Source: Paenibacillus sp. FSL R10-2734
GTDB lineage: Bacteria; Bacillota; Bacilli; Paenibacillales; Paenibacillaceae
Assembly (NCBI RefSeq): GCF_037963865.1
Contig: NZ_CP150170.1
Location: 4,154,001 to 4,218,000 of the forward strand
Direction of reading: 5' to 3'
DNA: 64,000 nucleotides
A program made the position numbers and the translations under genes. Shown here piece after piece: positions 55,380 to 64,000 of this stretch. Numbering within the stretch: position 1 is the stretch's first letter; each line of letters begins with the position of its first letter. The notes beneath the pieces were generated by a model. It was not told the DNA's origin and made no database searches. It saw only the letters and a program-made list of their open reading frames with translations.

Positions 55380-56666
55380 TCAATATTCATTAGGACATGC
55401 ATTACTCTGAGCGATTGTACCCAGATGCCTCGCGCTTGGTTTAGGCATACGTTTCTGTGTGTTCCGGTCCACCGCTATTAATCCAAAGGTTTTTGTGTAA
55501 CCAAGCATCCATTCAAAATTATCAAGTAAGGACCAATGAGTATACCCTTGAACAGGAATTCCATCTTGGATGCATGCATGTACGCCGGAAATAGCTCGAT
55601 TGATAAATTCCACACGGCGTTCATCGTTGTCCGTAGCAGTTCCATTTTCTGTTACGATAATCGGAATATCTATATGTTTAGAGACATAACGTATCACCTG
55701 TTCCAGAGCTTCCGGATTGTACAGATACCCCATTTGCGTTCGTTCAGCATCCTCCGGTATTGGCATTAATCCGTCTGGACCGTAAGTTTCGCTTGAATAA
55801 TTCTGCAGACCAAAGAAGTCATCTCCCTTCAAATAAGGAATGAATTGCAGGAACTCCTCTTGATGTTCATGCTGAGCATTCTCTTCACCACCAGAACTAG
55901 CCTGAATATCAAAGAGCGACATCGTTAACCCAATTTTGGTAGCTGGACTCACTCTGCGAATTACTACTCTAGCTGCCATATGGGCTTCAAAGATCAGAGA
56001 AAATCCTCTTTTTGTTCTAGGACTGAGAAAATGTTGTACTTGCCGCGGGTCAATCCCAAACGCTTTTCCTAAAGCTCCGTAGTAGGTGACCATGCGTTGC
56101 TGCATGTCCGTTTGTAAACCCACTTGTGCAAAGGTTTCTTTGCCGGCAGTAAATTGTTTGATGACTTTGGCAATCCCTACAGAGATGTTAGCTTCATTAA
56201 TCGTACAGACATAAGGAATCATGGAGCCTAGTTCAGACATTACATACTCGCAGTATCGAGCAAATCTTGCCGGAGTGCCCTCAGACTCCCAGCCGCCAAC
56301 TGTAATCAGCCACTTTGGTGAAGAAAAATGATGCATCGTCACGATTGGAGTAATACCGCTTTCCTGACAAGCAGCTAAAACAACACGGTAATGATCTAGC
56401 GCTTCTACATTGAAAATGCCTTCCTGCGGTTCTATACGTGCCCACTCAATGGAGAAACGGTAAGTATTTAAACCAAGTTCCGCCATGAGCGCGATATCCT
56501 CTCTATACATACGATAGTGATCTACGGCATCACCAGAAGGCTCTTTAAAAGTTGTTCCTTCCAGTTTCTCCATCGTCCAGTAATCAGAATGCGTATTATT
56601 TCCTTCCACTTGATGGGCGGCCGTAGCCGCCCCCCATAAAAATTTCTCTGGAAAAGTCTTCTTCAT
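55380..56666 (-). CDS. GH1 beta-glycosidase
   Basis: A 428-residue cytosolic enzyme from the ATG at 56666 (the alternative ATG 12 bp earlier overlaps the GGGG of the ribosome site). Catalytic motifs are intact: CTINEAN with acid/base E158, and IVTENGTA with nucleophile E340. The N-terminal signature FPEKFLWGAATAAHQVEG and the C-terminal WSLLDNFEWMLGYTKTFGLI are those of GH1 beta-glucosidases and 6-phospho-beta-glycosidases. Because the neighbouring transporter is a GPH symporter rather than a PTS, the substrate is more likely unphosphorylated. Fourth-to-third position in the operon, 15 bp before GH78. Confidence 0.93.
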   Translation of the reverse strand: MKKTFPEKFLWGAATAAHQVEGNNTHSDYWTMEKLEGTTFKEPSGDAVDHYRMYREDIALMAELGLNTYRFSIEWARIEPQEGIFNVEALDHYRVVLAACQESGITPIVTMHHFSSPKWLITVGGWESEGTPARFARYCEYVMSELGSMIPYVCTINEANISVGIAKVIKQFTAGKETFAQVGLQTDMQQRMVTYYGALGKAFGIDPRQVQHFLSPRTKRGFSLIFEAHMAARVVIRRVSPATKIGLTMSLFDIQASSGGEENAQHEHQEEFLQFIPYLKGDDFFGLQNYSSETYGPDGLMPIPEDAERTQMGYLYNPEALEQVIRYVSKHIDIPIIVTENGTATDNDERRVEFINRAISGVHACIQDGIPVQGYTHWSLLDNFEWMLGYTKTFGLIAVDRNTQKRMPKPSARHLGTIAQSNACPNEY

Positions 56667-56696
56667 TTCTTCTCTCATCCCCTTAAGATCGTTAAT

Positions 56697-58139
56697 TTAG
56701 GAAGAAAAGTTATTAGGCCCCATATGATCTTCAACGGCTTGGTCGCTTTCATTCGATTGATTTCTCCGCAAATTTATCTCTTCAACGATTTGTTTATGTT
56801 TCTGCTCAGTCATATCCCATGCAAACATGACTAGACCTAATATAAATACGATGGCAGGTAAGAGTCCCATCATAAACTTAATCCCATTTAAAGAAGCAGC
56901 GGTTTGTGGAACATCTGGAACATATTTGACGTACGCCAATATTAAAGCCGTTACACCACCTGAAATAGCAGTGGACAAAGTTTGCATAAAGCCGCTGAGT
57001 GATCCTAAGAATCCTCCGCTGTTAGTGTTCAATTTCCACTCGCCATAGTCCACTGCAGCTGGAAGCATCGTACCTTGTGCAGGAGTTGCTATCCCCATAA
57101 ATAGACCACCTATGGCAAATAACGCATAAAATGCTATTTTGCCGGAATCGTTCGCCGGCAAGAAGAACATGGCCACGGAAGTAACGATCGTAATAAAAAC
57201 CATCATAAGAATATTGTTTTTTAATCCTATTTTTTTGGTTATCACAGGGCTTAGAAAAACTCCAATTATCGTTGGCAACATGGTTAGTGCTCCAACGACT
57301 ACCATCATATTGGCATCTTCAAAAAAGTACTTATAATAATAAATTCCAACCGCTGAACGAATGGCATTAAATAGATTGAGTGCAAGAACAAATACTAGTG
57401 AAATGACAGCATATTTGTTTTTAACGAGTGTCTCCACGACTAACTTGAAATTAAATTTAACCTCACTCTCAACTTTTAGCGTAAATCTCTCTTTTACCTT
57501 ACTAAAAATAATCATCGTAAAAATAATATTAAAAATCATCGCAATCAGCATGAAGCTTCTAAAGCCATCCGCTTGATTCCCATTACCTAACAATTGAATT
57601 AGTGGTAAGGATCCAATTTGTACAACAATAGCGAATACCATGATCCAAATATAAGAAGCTATCGAAATAGTCATTCTGTCGTCCTGTCTCTTGGTCATCG
57701 TAGAAGTTAGTCCTACGGCGGGTGCTGTTGCGACGGACATAAAGATACTGAAGACGATATAGGTGACAGTTGCAAAAATCATATTACCTAGGTGTCCAAA
57801 GTCTGTTGGAAAGAATGCTAGGAATCCGCCTACAGCCATACCAAGCCAAATGATGAAAAACCACGGCTTATACCTTCCCCACCTCGTGTTTTGTCTGTCC
57901 AGAAATACGCCAAAAACAGGGGTTATGCAAGCATCAAGGATTCGAACAGCAACAAACATGACGCCTACATAAGCTGGACTGATTTTTAATACGTCGGTGT
58001 AAAAAAACAAGAGCCAAGTCGAGATCATCATAAAATAAAAGGTTGATATTCCATTCGCTGAACCGAAAACTAATTTTTCGAAAAACGGTATTTTCTTATC
58101 AATTCCTACAACATTTGAATTCATACTTTCAGTACTCAT
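56697..58139 (-). CDS. GPH-family sugar:cation symporter (second module)
   Basis: A 480-residue 12-helix membrane protein from the ATG at 58139 (GAGGAGGGG upstream). It has ILDACITPVFGVFLDRQNTRWGRYKPWF and GIATPAQGTMLPAAVDYGEWKLN, the same GPH motifs as the paralog at 48725, and similar phrases throughout (LLFFYTD, ISPAYVG). It probably brings in the glycoside that GH2, GH1, GH78 and GH43 enzymes then dismantle. It follows GH2 by 66 bp, with a weak cre-like element (58186-58199) in the gap. Confidence 0.9.
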   Translation of the reverse strand: MSTESMNSNVVGIDKKIPFFEKLVFGSANGISTFYFMMISTWLLFFYTDVLKISPAYVGVMFVAVRILDACITPVFGVFLDRQNTRWGRYKPWFFIIWLGMAVGGFLAFFPTDFGHLGNMIFATVTYIVFSIFMSVATAPAVGLTSTMTKRQDDRMTISIASYIWIMVFAIVVQIGSLPLIQLLGNGNQADGFRSFMLIAMIFNIIFTMIIFSKVKERFTLKVESEVKFNFKLVVETLVKNKYAVISLVFVLALNLFNAIRSAVGIYYYKYFFEDANMMVVVGALTMLPTIIGVFLSPVITKKIGLKNNILMMVFITIVTSVAMFFLPANDSGKIAFYALFAIGGLFMGIATPAQGTMLPAAVDYGEWKLNTNSGGFLGSLSGFMQTLSTAISGGVTALILAYVKYVPDVPQTAASLNGIKFMMGLLPAIVFILGLVMFAWDMTEQKHKQIVEEINLRRNQSNESDQAVEDHMGPNNFSS

Positions 58140-58205
58140 AAAGCCCCTCCTCAATTTTGTTACATCAATGTAGTAGTGAATTAAATGTTAGCGCTTTCTT
58201 AAATG

Positions 58206-60623
58206 TTATTTAAAAACCTCAATTTTAGCAGTTTGTATCACACAGCCCTCTGCCTCAATAACCACATCAATAATTCCAATCTCTGTTGGGCGAATGACTG
58301 CTAGTGCTTTGCCATCGTAAGTAAAATGCGTTTGGTTCATATAGCTTTCTTCATTCTTGGGATTCGCGCTACCGAAGCCTTGTAGGACACCCGTTCCATT
58401 CACGATGACAGATACCTTGCGATCGGCAAGAGGCTTCAAGATTCCTTTATCATCAACAATGGAGATGTTAATAAAGGCCAAATCGTTATCATCTGCAGCA
58501 ATTTGCATACGGTCAACTTCAACCTGAATGTTCACTTCACTCCCAGCAGAAACCAATGATGTTCGACCTGTTTCCTTTCCATCCGTATAAGCAACAGCCA
58601 CTAATTCACCGTGCGAATAAACTGTATCGAACTCTGCTTTGAACGCATGAGCTTCACCAACAGCAGCTTTTCCAATTGTTTTACCGTTAATTATTAGTTC
58701 AACTTCTGTCGCATCGGAATATACTTCTACCTTGATCGGCCTATCTTCAAAGCCCTCCCAGCTCCAAGTGGATATAGAGTCACTCCAGCTCCATGGCATC
58801 ATGTTCGGCTGCTCACCATAATGTGCAGGACGCTGTACAGCGATATATGGTTCTTTGCGTAATCCGAAGACAATTTCTCGATAATAGGAAACCGGAAGCC
58901 GATGGCCAATGATGTCAATATCACCACAATGTGCTGTTAGCCATGGATAAGCTCCAGATGCTCCAAGTCCTCGATTACCTTCGCCATATTCGACTCTGCC
59001 GAGGCCTGACTCTCCTAGATAATCCCATCCTGTCCAAGTGAAATCACCAATGAGATGTCCATTTTCCTTCACCAATTTCCAGTTGTTTGCGATATCCTTA
59101 GGGAATGTTTCAGTTCCACAAATCACTCGGTTAGGAAAAAGTACTTTATCCGTGAGATAACGATTGTCTGCATAGTTATAACCTGCAATATCTACTGTGG
59201 CAAAAGATTCAGCTGTAGCATTCGTAACAAATTCCAAGCCTTGAACATATTTAATCATGTCTCCTGCTGTTGCCATGGCAGTGTTCACATCACCTGAAGG
59301 TTTGTTAGTCATCATTTCTGATAATTTATCCATTACAGATACAAAACCGTTAATCGAATTAGTTACATATCTTGTTGGATCGATACTACGGATTTTCTCT
59401 GCAAGCTTTCTGCCCCATACAGCTCCATTTGCACTTCCTGTTTCTTTGATTTCATTTCCAATGGAGTACATGATCACACTCGGATGGTTAAAATCTTTAT
59501 GAACCATAGCCTCGATATCCTGTTCCCACCATATTGGGAAATTCAAGGCATAGTCATGATCTGATTTCGTATTCGTCCATATATCAAAGCTCTCATCCAT
59601 TACCAGCATTCCTAAACGATCACAGGCACTAAGCATCGCCTTGCTTAAGGGTTGGTGTGAGCTGCGAATAGCGTTGAATCCAGCCTCTTTTAAAATTTCA
59701 ATACGACGCTCTTCGGCACGATTGATTGTGGCCGCTCCAATAACACCATTATCGTGATGGATGCATGCTCCACGCAGCTTAACAATCTCTCCGTTAATCG
59801 ATAGACCATGTTCAGCATTTAATGAAAGGGAGCGGATTCCAAAAATATTGGTCTCCTCATCAAGAACCTTCTCCCCATTCATCAAAATACTTTTACAAGT
59901 ATACAGATAAGGTGTTTCGACGCTCCATAGCTTTGGTAACTTTACAAGTAAACGCTGGCGCATGATTGCACGTTCCCCTGCAAAAGCAGTTAATGGAGAT
60001 TGATCAAATGCTACCGTATTGCCCTCGGCATCTAGTATTTCGGTGACGACTCGAGTACCTTGTGGGTTGATGCCTTCATGTTCCACAACGGTTGCCACGT
60101 TCACAATAGCATGTTCGTCTGATATTTCTGGCGTGGTAATTTTAATGCCATCCATAGCGATATGCACTAAATTTGCGACCATTATTTTTGTATTACGATA
60201 GATTCCTGTTCCTGTATACCATCGAGAATCATCACTGCTTTTGGTGACGACTTTTATTTCATTTTCCTCGCCATATTTTAAAAACCGATCCGCTTTAATA
60301 TAAAAATTTGAATAGCCATAAGGATGCTGTCCTGCAAAATCCCCATTGATGTACACCATCGCGTTCATGTATACACCCTCAAACTCAAAGGTAACTCTCT
60401 TCTCTTGATACGCCGCAGGGACTTGAAATTTCTTTACATAATCATAAGTACCATCTGGGAAATATCCTTTCTTACCTCCACTCCCTGCATTTTCGTTTCT
60501 TTGTTTGTAGACCATAGCATCATGGGGTAATGTAATCTTCTCTGGCTGCTGATCTGGAGCCATGTTAAAAAAGCCATTATTTGCTCCAACGGTCCAGCCA
60601 TCGTTAAAAGAATCTCTAATCAT
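58206..60623 (-). CDS. GH2 beta-galactosidase/beta-glucuronidase-like enzyme
   Basis: An 805-residue cytosolic enzyme, first gene of the five-gene operon. GH2 domains follow in order: sugar-binding sandwich (DSRWYTGTGIYRNTKI), Ig-like domain, TIM barrel, and a C-terminal Ig-like region with DUF4982-type features (WSWEGFEDRPIKVEVYSDATEVELIINGKTIG). Catalytic residues are E391 in YSIGNEIKE (acid/base) and E505 in CGTETFP (nucleophile). Family members hydrolyse beta-galactosides, glucuronides or mannosides; the exact choice is not evident. An AraC regulator diverges across 138 bp containing a cre-like site. The ribosome site (AGAGGTGTG) is modest. Confidence 0.92.
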   Translation of the reverse strand: MIRDSFNDGWTVGANNGFFNMAPDQQPEKITLPHDAMVYKQRNENAGSGGKKGYFPDGTYDYVKKFQVPAAYQEKRVTFEFEGVYMNAMVYINGDFAGQHPYGYSNFYIKADRFLKYGEENEIKVVTKSSDDSRWYTGTGIYRNTKIMVANLVHIAMDGIKITTPEISDEHAIVNVATVVEHEGINPQGTRVVTEILDAEGNTVAFDQSPLTAFAGERAIMRQRLLVKLPKLWSVETPYLYTCKSILMNGEKVLDEETNIFGIRSLSLNAEHGLSINGEIVKLRGACIHHDNGVIGAATINRAEERRIEILKEAGFNAIRSSHQPLSKAMLSACDRLGMLVMDESFDIWTNTKSDHDYALNFPIWWEQDIEAMVHKDFNHPSVIMYSIGNEIKETGSANGAVWGRKLAEKIRSIDPTRYVTNSINGFVSVMDKLSEMMTNKPSGDVNTAMATAGDMIKYVQGLEFVTNATAESFATVDIAGYNYADNRYLTDKVLFPNRVICGTETFPKDIANNWKLVKENGHLIGDFTWTGWDYLGESGLGRVEYGEGNRGLGASGAYPWLTAHCGDIDIIGHRLPVSYYREIVFGLRKEPYIAVQRPAHYGEQPNMMPWSWSDSISTWSWEGFEDRPIKVEVYSDATEVELIINGKTIGKAAVGEAHAFKAEFDTVYSHGELVAVAYTDGKETGRTSLVSAGSEVNIQVEVDRMQIAADDNDLAFINISIVDDKGILKPLADRKVSVIVNGTGVLQGFGSANPKNEESYMNQTHFTYDGKALAVIRPTEIGIIDVVIEAEGCVIQTAKIEVFK

Positions 60624-60682
60624 ATGTAGCTCACACCTCTCGTTGTTTTTAGCTGCGATAACTTTGTTTCTACTGTTATTTT

Positions 60683-60696
60683 AGAAAACGTTTACA
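60683..60696. promoter_or_regulatory. cre (CcpA) site in the GH2/AraC divergent promoter
   Basis: AGAAAACGTTTACA matches 9 of 10 defined positions of TGNAANCGNTTNCA, only the first base differs. It lies 60 bp upstream of GH2 and 66 bp upstream of the AraC start, so glucose repression of the module is likely. Confidence 0.7.
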
Positions 60697-60761
60697 ACAA
60701 AAGATTGCATTCAGGTATCCTGAATTATATAATTGTGTCACCTTTGAAAGGGGTTACAAAG

Positions 60762-61967
60762 ATGACACTTGATATCCAGAAATATTGTGAATATCTGTAT
60801 AATTCCATGTACATACCGGTTTATCTATATGACAATCAAGAATTGATTGCCTGTTTCCCAGAACAAGATAGAGAAACCTTTCCCCCATCCCATTATCTTT
60901 CTAGTCTTTGGCAATCTCCTATTCATGTGTCTTATACGATGACTATGTTTTATTCGTTTTATGGACGGATCAAGATTGAGAACAGCAGTTGTGACTTGGT
61001 TATTGGCCCAATAAATGATTTTCTGTACACTAAAGAAACTCTCTCCAGCATGAGAAGAGAGTTTTCTGCGATATCATCGAATTCGGAAATTTTCGCTTCT
61101 TTTTTTCATAATATTCCTACACAAAATCTTGATATTTTTACGAATACACTGCTATTCATCAATTACACCTTGAACAAGACGCAATTGTCCAAAAAGGACA
61201 TTATGGAATGTGGGGGGGCATACCTAGACACATCGATTCATCAAAACTATTCCCGAACTACTTATGCTGAAAAAGAAGACGGATTGTTAAATAATGTTAT
61301 CCTCGTAGAAAATGAGCTGTTGCGGTATGTTGAAACGGGGAACTTGGCAGGGATACAACGGTTTTCAGAACGAGCGTTGAAAACGAAAGTTGGTAAAATT
61401 GCAAATGATAATCTCCGCCAGCTAAAGAATATGTTTATCGTTACTGTCACACTCGTATCACGCGCAGCTATTCGAGGTGGTCTTACGCCGAGCGTAGCCT
61501 ATCAGCTATCTAATATTTACATGCAACAAGGAGAACGGTTAACCGATGTAGATAAGATCAATTATCTTCTAGGTCAGGTTCAACGAGACTATGCCAATCG
61601 TGTTGCAAACTCCATATCGCTTGACAAGATGGACAGTACTCTCTATCGAGTGATTCAATACGTTAGAGAAAATACAAATAAGAATATCACGGTCGCCGAC
61701 GTCGCCAAACATGTGGGCTATAGTCGTCCCTATTTATCACGTAAAGTAAAAAAGGAATTAGGATTTGATTTAAGTGATTTTATTAAACAGTGCAAACTTG
61801 AAGAAGGCAAAGATCTGCTCGCATTCTCCGATAGAAGTATTAGTGAAATAAGCACATACCTATGTTTCTCAAGTCAGAGTCATTTTCAGAAATCTTTTAA
61901 AGATAAATTTGGGGTTACACCGCAAACGTATCGGAAATCTGCGTTTCATCATATCAAAAAAGAGTAG
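60762..61967 (+). CDS. AraC-family regulator with long N-terminal sensor (second GPH module)
   Basis: A 401-residue protein from the ATG at 60762 (GAAAGGGG upstream). Its C-terminus is an AraC domain (KNITVADVAKHVGYSRPYLSRKVKK, then ISEISTYLCFSSQSHFQKSFKDKFGVTPQTY). The ~300-residue N-terminal region shares VTLVSRAAIRGGLTPSVAYQLSN with the regulator at 50311 and with YSIRK-type AraC proteins. Otherwise the two sensors differ, which fits different sugar ligands. Divergent from GH2, the first gene of the five-gene operon; it is the probable activator. Confidence 0.88.
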   Translation: MTLDIQKYCEYLYNSMYIPVYLYDNQELIACFPEQDRETFPPSHYLSSLWQSPIHVSYTMTMFYSFYGRIKIENSSCDLVIGPINDFLYTKETLSSMRREFSAISSNSEIFASFFHNIPTQNLDIFTNTLLFINYTLNKTQLSKKDIMECGGAYLDTSIHQNYSRTTYAEKEDGLLNNVILVENELLRYVETGNLAGIQRFSERALKTKVGKIANDNLRQLKNMFIVTVTLVSRAAIRGGLTPSVAYQLSNIYMQQGERLTDVDKINYLLGQVQRDYANRVANSISLDKMDSTLYRVIQYVRENTNKNITVADVAKHVGYSRPYLSRKVKKELGFDLSDFIKQCKLEEGKDLLAFSDRSISEISTYLCFSSQSHFQKSFKDKFGVTPQTYRKSAFHHIKKE

Positions 61968-61996
61968 ACGACTTATGTATCTGTCTTCTACCCTTT
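61964..61996 (+). terminator. Weak terminator of the second AraC gene
   Basis: GTAGACGAC (61964-61972, overlapping the stop codon) pairs with GTCTTCTAC (61983-61991) with one mismatch. CCTTTT follows. Confidence 0.5.
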
Positions 61997-62049
61997 TATA
62001 AAGCTCATTATCTTCAGCGTTACATTCAGTATTTTACTCCATAAAGACC

Positions 62050-63159
62050 CTACCCTAAATACCCTTTGACTAACCCTAGCGGCAGTGGCTTGGGCTGCTC
62101 GCAGCTGGTGACCAGCTCGGCATACCGCTTAGAGTCGGAACTTGTATGGAAGGCATGCATAATTTCAAGTACGTGATTGGCGAGTTCTCCGTTAGCACGC
62201 GGAGTTTCCCCTGTGTCGATGCAGCGGGCCATATCCGCTACCCCTATGCCTCTGCTGTTATCTGCATAATTGTAGATAAGCGGGATCTCTTGGAAATCCG
62301 GGCTGTGTGCCGGGCGTAGAAGGATCGGCCCTCCGAAGTTGTTGGGGTCAGGTACGATCAAAGTTCCATGTGATCCGTAGATTTCGATCCTCGGCAATGT
62401 ACTGTGCCAAACATCGAAGCTGGTGATCATCGTTGCCACGGCACCACTGCTAAACTCAATCGTTCCGGCGACATGTGTAGGCACCTCTACTTCAATGATA
62501 TTACCAAACTTCTTTTCGCTAGTGATCATTCTATCAGCAAAGGTGGTTTTAGTAATGCCGCATACGGTTTTGGCTGGACCCAGCAAAGATACTAGAGCAG
62601 TAAGATAGTATGGTCCCATGTCAAACATCGGACCTCCACCGGCTTTATAATAGAATTCCGGATCTGGATGCCAGCTTTCATGTCCATGACAGAGCATAAA
62701 GGCAGTTGCTGCCACCGGCTTTCCAATATAACCATCCGCAATCAGCTTGCTGCAGGTTTGCAGACCACCTCCGAGGAAAGTGTCTGGTGCGCAGCCGAGG
62801 AACAAATTCTTTTCTTTCGCAAGGCGCACGAGTTCGGTTCCATTCTCTAGGGAAAGTGATAATGGCTTCTCCACATACACATGCTTGCCAGCTAACAAGG
62901 CTTGCTTACACACGTCAAAATGAAAATTAGGTGTTGTCAAATTAACGACAATTTCAATCTCTTTCGAAGCAAGTAATTGCTCAGTCGTCCATACATGAGG
63001 AACTCCATATTTCTCCGCTGCTTGCTCTGCTCGTCCAGTATCCAGGTCGGAACAAGCATAAACCTCAGTATTGACGAAGGTACCGTTCAAATTCTCGAAA
63101 TAAATGCTGCTGATGTTCCCACAGCCGACTATACCTACCTTCACTTTGCGCAAAATCAT
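62050..63159 (-). CDS. Gfo/Idh/MocA-family oxidoreductase
   Basis: A 369-residue cytosolic NAD(P)-dependent enzyme. The Rossmann motif is VKVGIVGCGNISSIYFEN, followed by the family signature KHVYVEKPLSLSLENG with the catalytic-site lysine. The C-terminal half shows GGGPMFDMGPYYLTALVSLLGP and GSHGTLIVPDPNNFGGP. Members oxidise or epimerise sugars or inositols, often at C3. The ATG at 63159 has AAGG close upstream. It follows the ThuA gene with 18 bp between, and that pairing is frequent in sugar-catabolic loci of soil bacteria. Exact substrate unknown. Confidence 0.88.
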   Translation of the reverse strand: MILRKVKVGIVGCGNISSIYFENLNGTFVNTEVYACSDLDTGRAEQAAEKYGVPHVWTTEQLLASKEIEIVVNLTTPNFHFDVCKQALLAGKHVYVEKPLSLSLENGTELVRLAKEKNLFLGCAPDTFLGGGLQTCSKLIADGYIGKPVAATAFMLCHGHESWHPDPEFYYKAGGGPMFDMGPYYLTALVSLLGPAKTVCGITKTTFADRMITSEKKFGNIIEVEVPTHVAGTIEFSSGAVATMITSFDVWHSTLPRIEIYGSHGTLIVPDPNNFGGPILLRPAHSPDFQEIPLIYNYADNSRGIGVADMARCIDTGETPRANGELANHVLEIMHAFHTSSDSKRYAELVTSCEQPKPLPLGLVKGYLG

Positions 63160-63177
63160 TCCCACCTTATCTCAGTT

Positions 63178-63837
63178 TTAGTTGGCTGCCCACAAAAAGC
63201 CTTTTCGCATCAATTCTTTAGCTTCTGGAATATCAAAAACATCTGCATGATGTCCAAGTGAATTATAGAAAACCTTCCCTTTGCCCCATTTTTTCGTATA
63301 TACAACAGGCATCGTGATGACACCATTCGCTGAATGCTCACCTTCACTCATCACGAATGTAGTGGTTGCCAAAACATCCACTGCTGGATCCACATGTAAA
63401 TAATATTGTTCCGATGTCACCTTGAAATCTTGAATACCCTCCACAATAGGGCTTGATCCAGAGTGTAAGATATTAACTTCATATTCCACGCCATCGTTAA
63501 ATGGATGAGCTACCCACTGTGACCCGGTCAAAAATTGCCAATCTGTATTGTTACGGAAGGAGTCACACATCCCTCCATGGCAACCGGCAATTCCTACTCC
63601 AGAAGCTACTGCTTTCAGAACCGTGGATACCTGATCATTGCTGATTTCTCCCATGGTCCATACCGGTACAATAAGGCTTAAGTCCGTAAGCTTTTCTGCA
63701 CTGTTGAAGCTATCCAGCGTATCAGACACTTCAACCTCAAAACCCTCCGCTTCAAGTATGCCAGCAAAAATCGCAGCTACTTCATTTGGTTCATGTCCAT
63801 CCCATCCACCTTTTACAATCAGAGCCTTCTTCGTCAT
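63178..63837 (-). CDS. ThuA-like domain protein (trehalose utilisation family)
   Basis: A 219-residue protein with the class-I glutamine-amidotransferase-like fold of ThuA: KKALIVKGGWDGHEPNEVAAIFAG at the start, GVGIAGCHGGMCDSFRN in the middle, and KKWGKGKVFYNSLGHHADVFDIPEAKELMRKGFLWA at the end, the latter being typical. Such proteins occur with Gfo/Idh/MocA enzymes and are implicated in 3-keto-sugar metabolism; a precise reaction is known for few. AAAGGAG precedes the ATG. First gene of a two-gene unit with the oxidoreductase. No upstream gene is visible within the 163 bp to the window end. Confidence 0.85.
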   Translation of the reverse strand: MTKKALIVKGGWDGHEPNEVAAIFAGILEAEGFEVEVSDTLDSFNSAEKLTDLSLIVPVWTMGEISNDQVSTVLKAVASGVGIAGCHGGMCDSFRNNTDWQFLTGSQWVAHPFNDGVEYEVNILHSGSSPIVEGIQDFKVTSEQYYLHVDPAVDVLATTTFVMSEGEHSANGVITMPVVYTKKWGKGKVFYNSLGHHADVFDIPEAKELMRKGFLWAAN

Positions 63838-64000
63838 CCTGCAATCTCCTTTGTATATGAAATGTACCTTTCGTCCATCTGATGAAATTGTAATCTAGAT
63901 CGGAGATATCTGCTCGCCATTTCACTTGTATGAATGGTCATTTTTTGCTAAGTTTTAAAGGTGAACATAAAATTCAAATCGCATCAATAGGAGATCCCAT

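Noticed and set aside
58186..58199. cre-like TGTTAGCGCTTTCT between GH2 and the second symporter gene
   Set aside because: Two mismatches to the consensus and an intra-operon position; too weak to list as a site.
1..64000. CRISPR arrays, tRNA or rRNA genes, insertion sequences, prophage genes
   Set aside because: No spaced identical repeats, cloverleaf-like sequences, transposase or integrase motifs were noticed on reading either strand.

Overview
The window looks like chromosome of an aerobic, spore-forming Bacillales bacterium, most probably Paenibacillus or a close relative. The basis is a Tlp-type small acid-soluble spore protein, strong AGGAGG ribosome binding sites with frequent TTG starts, BirA/BioY biotin control, a rifampin phosphotransferase, CcpA-like cre sites and a dense set of plant-glycan glycosidases with AraC regulators. 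That is inference from gene content; no rRNA, tRNA, CRISPR array, intact insertion sequence or prophage was seen.

Left part (1-8.6 kb): the 5' part of deoD (cut by the window edge), an Mga/AtxA-like regulator, a MATE exporter behind a MarR repressor with three GGTACC-centred operator copies, an SGNH hydrolase remnant, a spore-protein pair, a carbohydrate-esterase/PadR operon with twin palindromic operators, and an AraC/GyrI-like regulator.

8.8-15.1 kb: an alpha-L-rhamnosidase (GH78), an AraC regulator divergent from it, and a second GH78-like enzyme. 15.3-23.9 kb: an SDR enzyme carrying a zinc-ribbon tail with a divergent TetR gene and palindromic operator; a VOC protein; bioY and birA flanking a BirA operator; rph followed by a lone ABC ATPase; and, upstream of rph, a promoter-terminator pair on the opposite strand that may make a small RNA.

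23.9-35 kb: a secreted GH85 endo-beta-N-acetylglucosaminidase, two tandem APH-fold kinases, an ArsR-type regulator with an unusual C-terminal domain divergent from a GH43 enzyme, two small genes amid 8-bp tandem repeats, and a Na+/H+ antiporter. 35.3-40.8 kb: a 1810-residue secreted multidomain protein.

41-64 kb is a glycan-utilisation island, mostly on the minus strand. It holds a decayed sensor fragment, a GH106-like enzyme with an esterase, a deletion-derived GH127 pseudogene, and two modules built the same way: a GPH-family sugar symporter plus cytoplasmic enzymes, divergent from an AraC regulator with a long N-terminal sensor. The larger module (GH2, GPH symporter, GH1, GH78, GH43-like) suggests uptake of a rhamnose-containing oligosaccharide and its stepwise breakdown inside the cell. 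A ThuA/Gfo-Idh-MocA pair closes the window. Pseudogenes and paralogous modules indicate active gain and loss of glycan loci.
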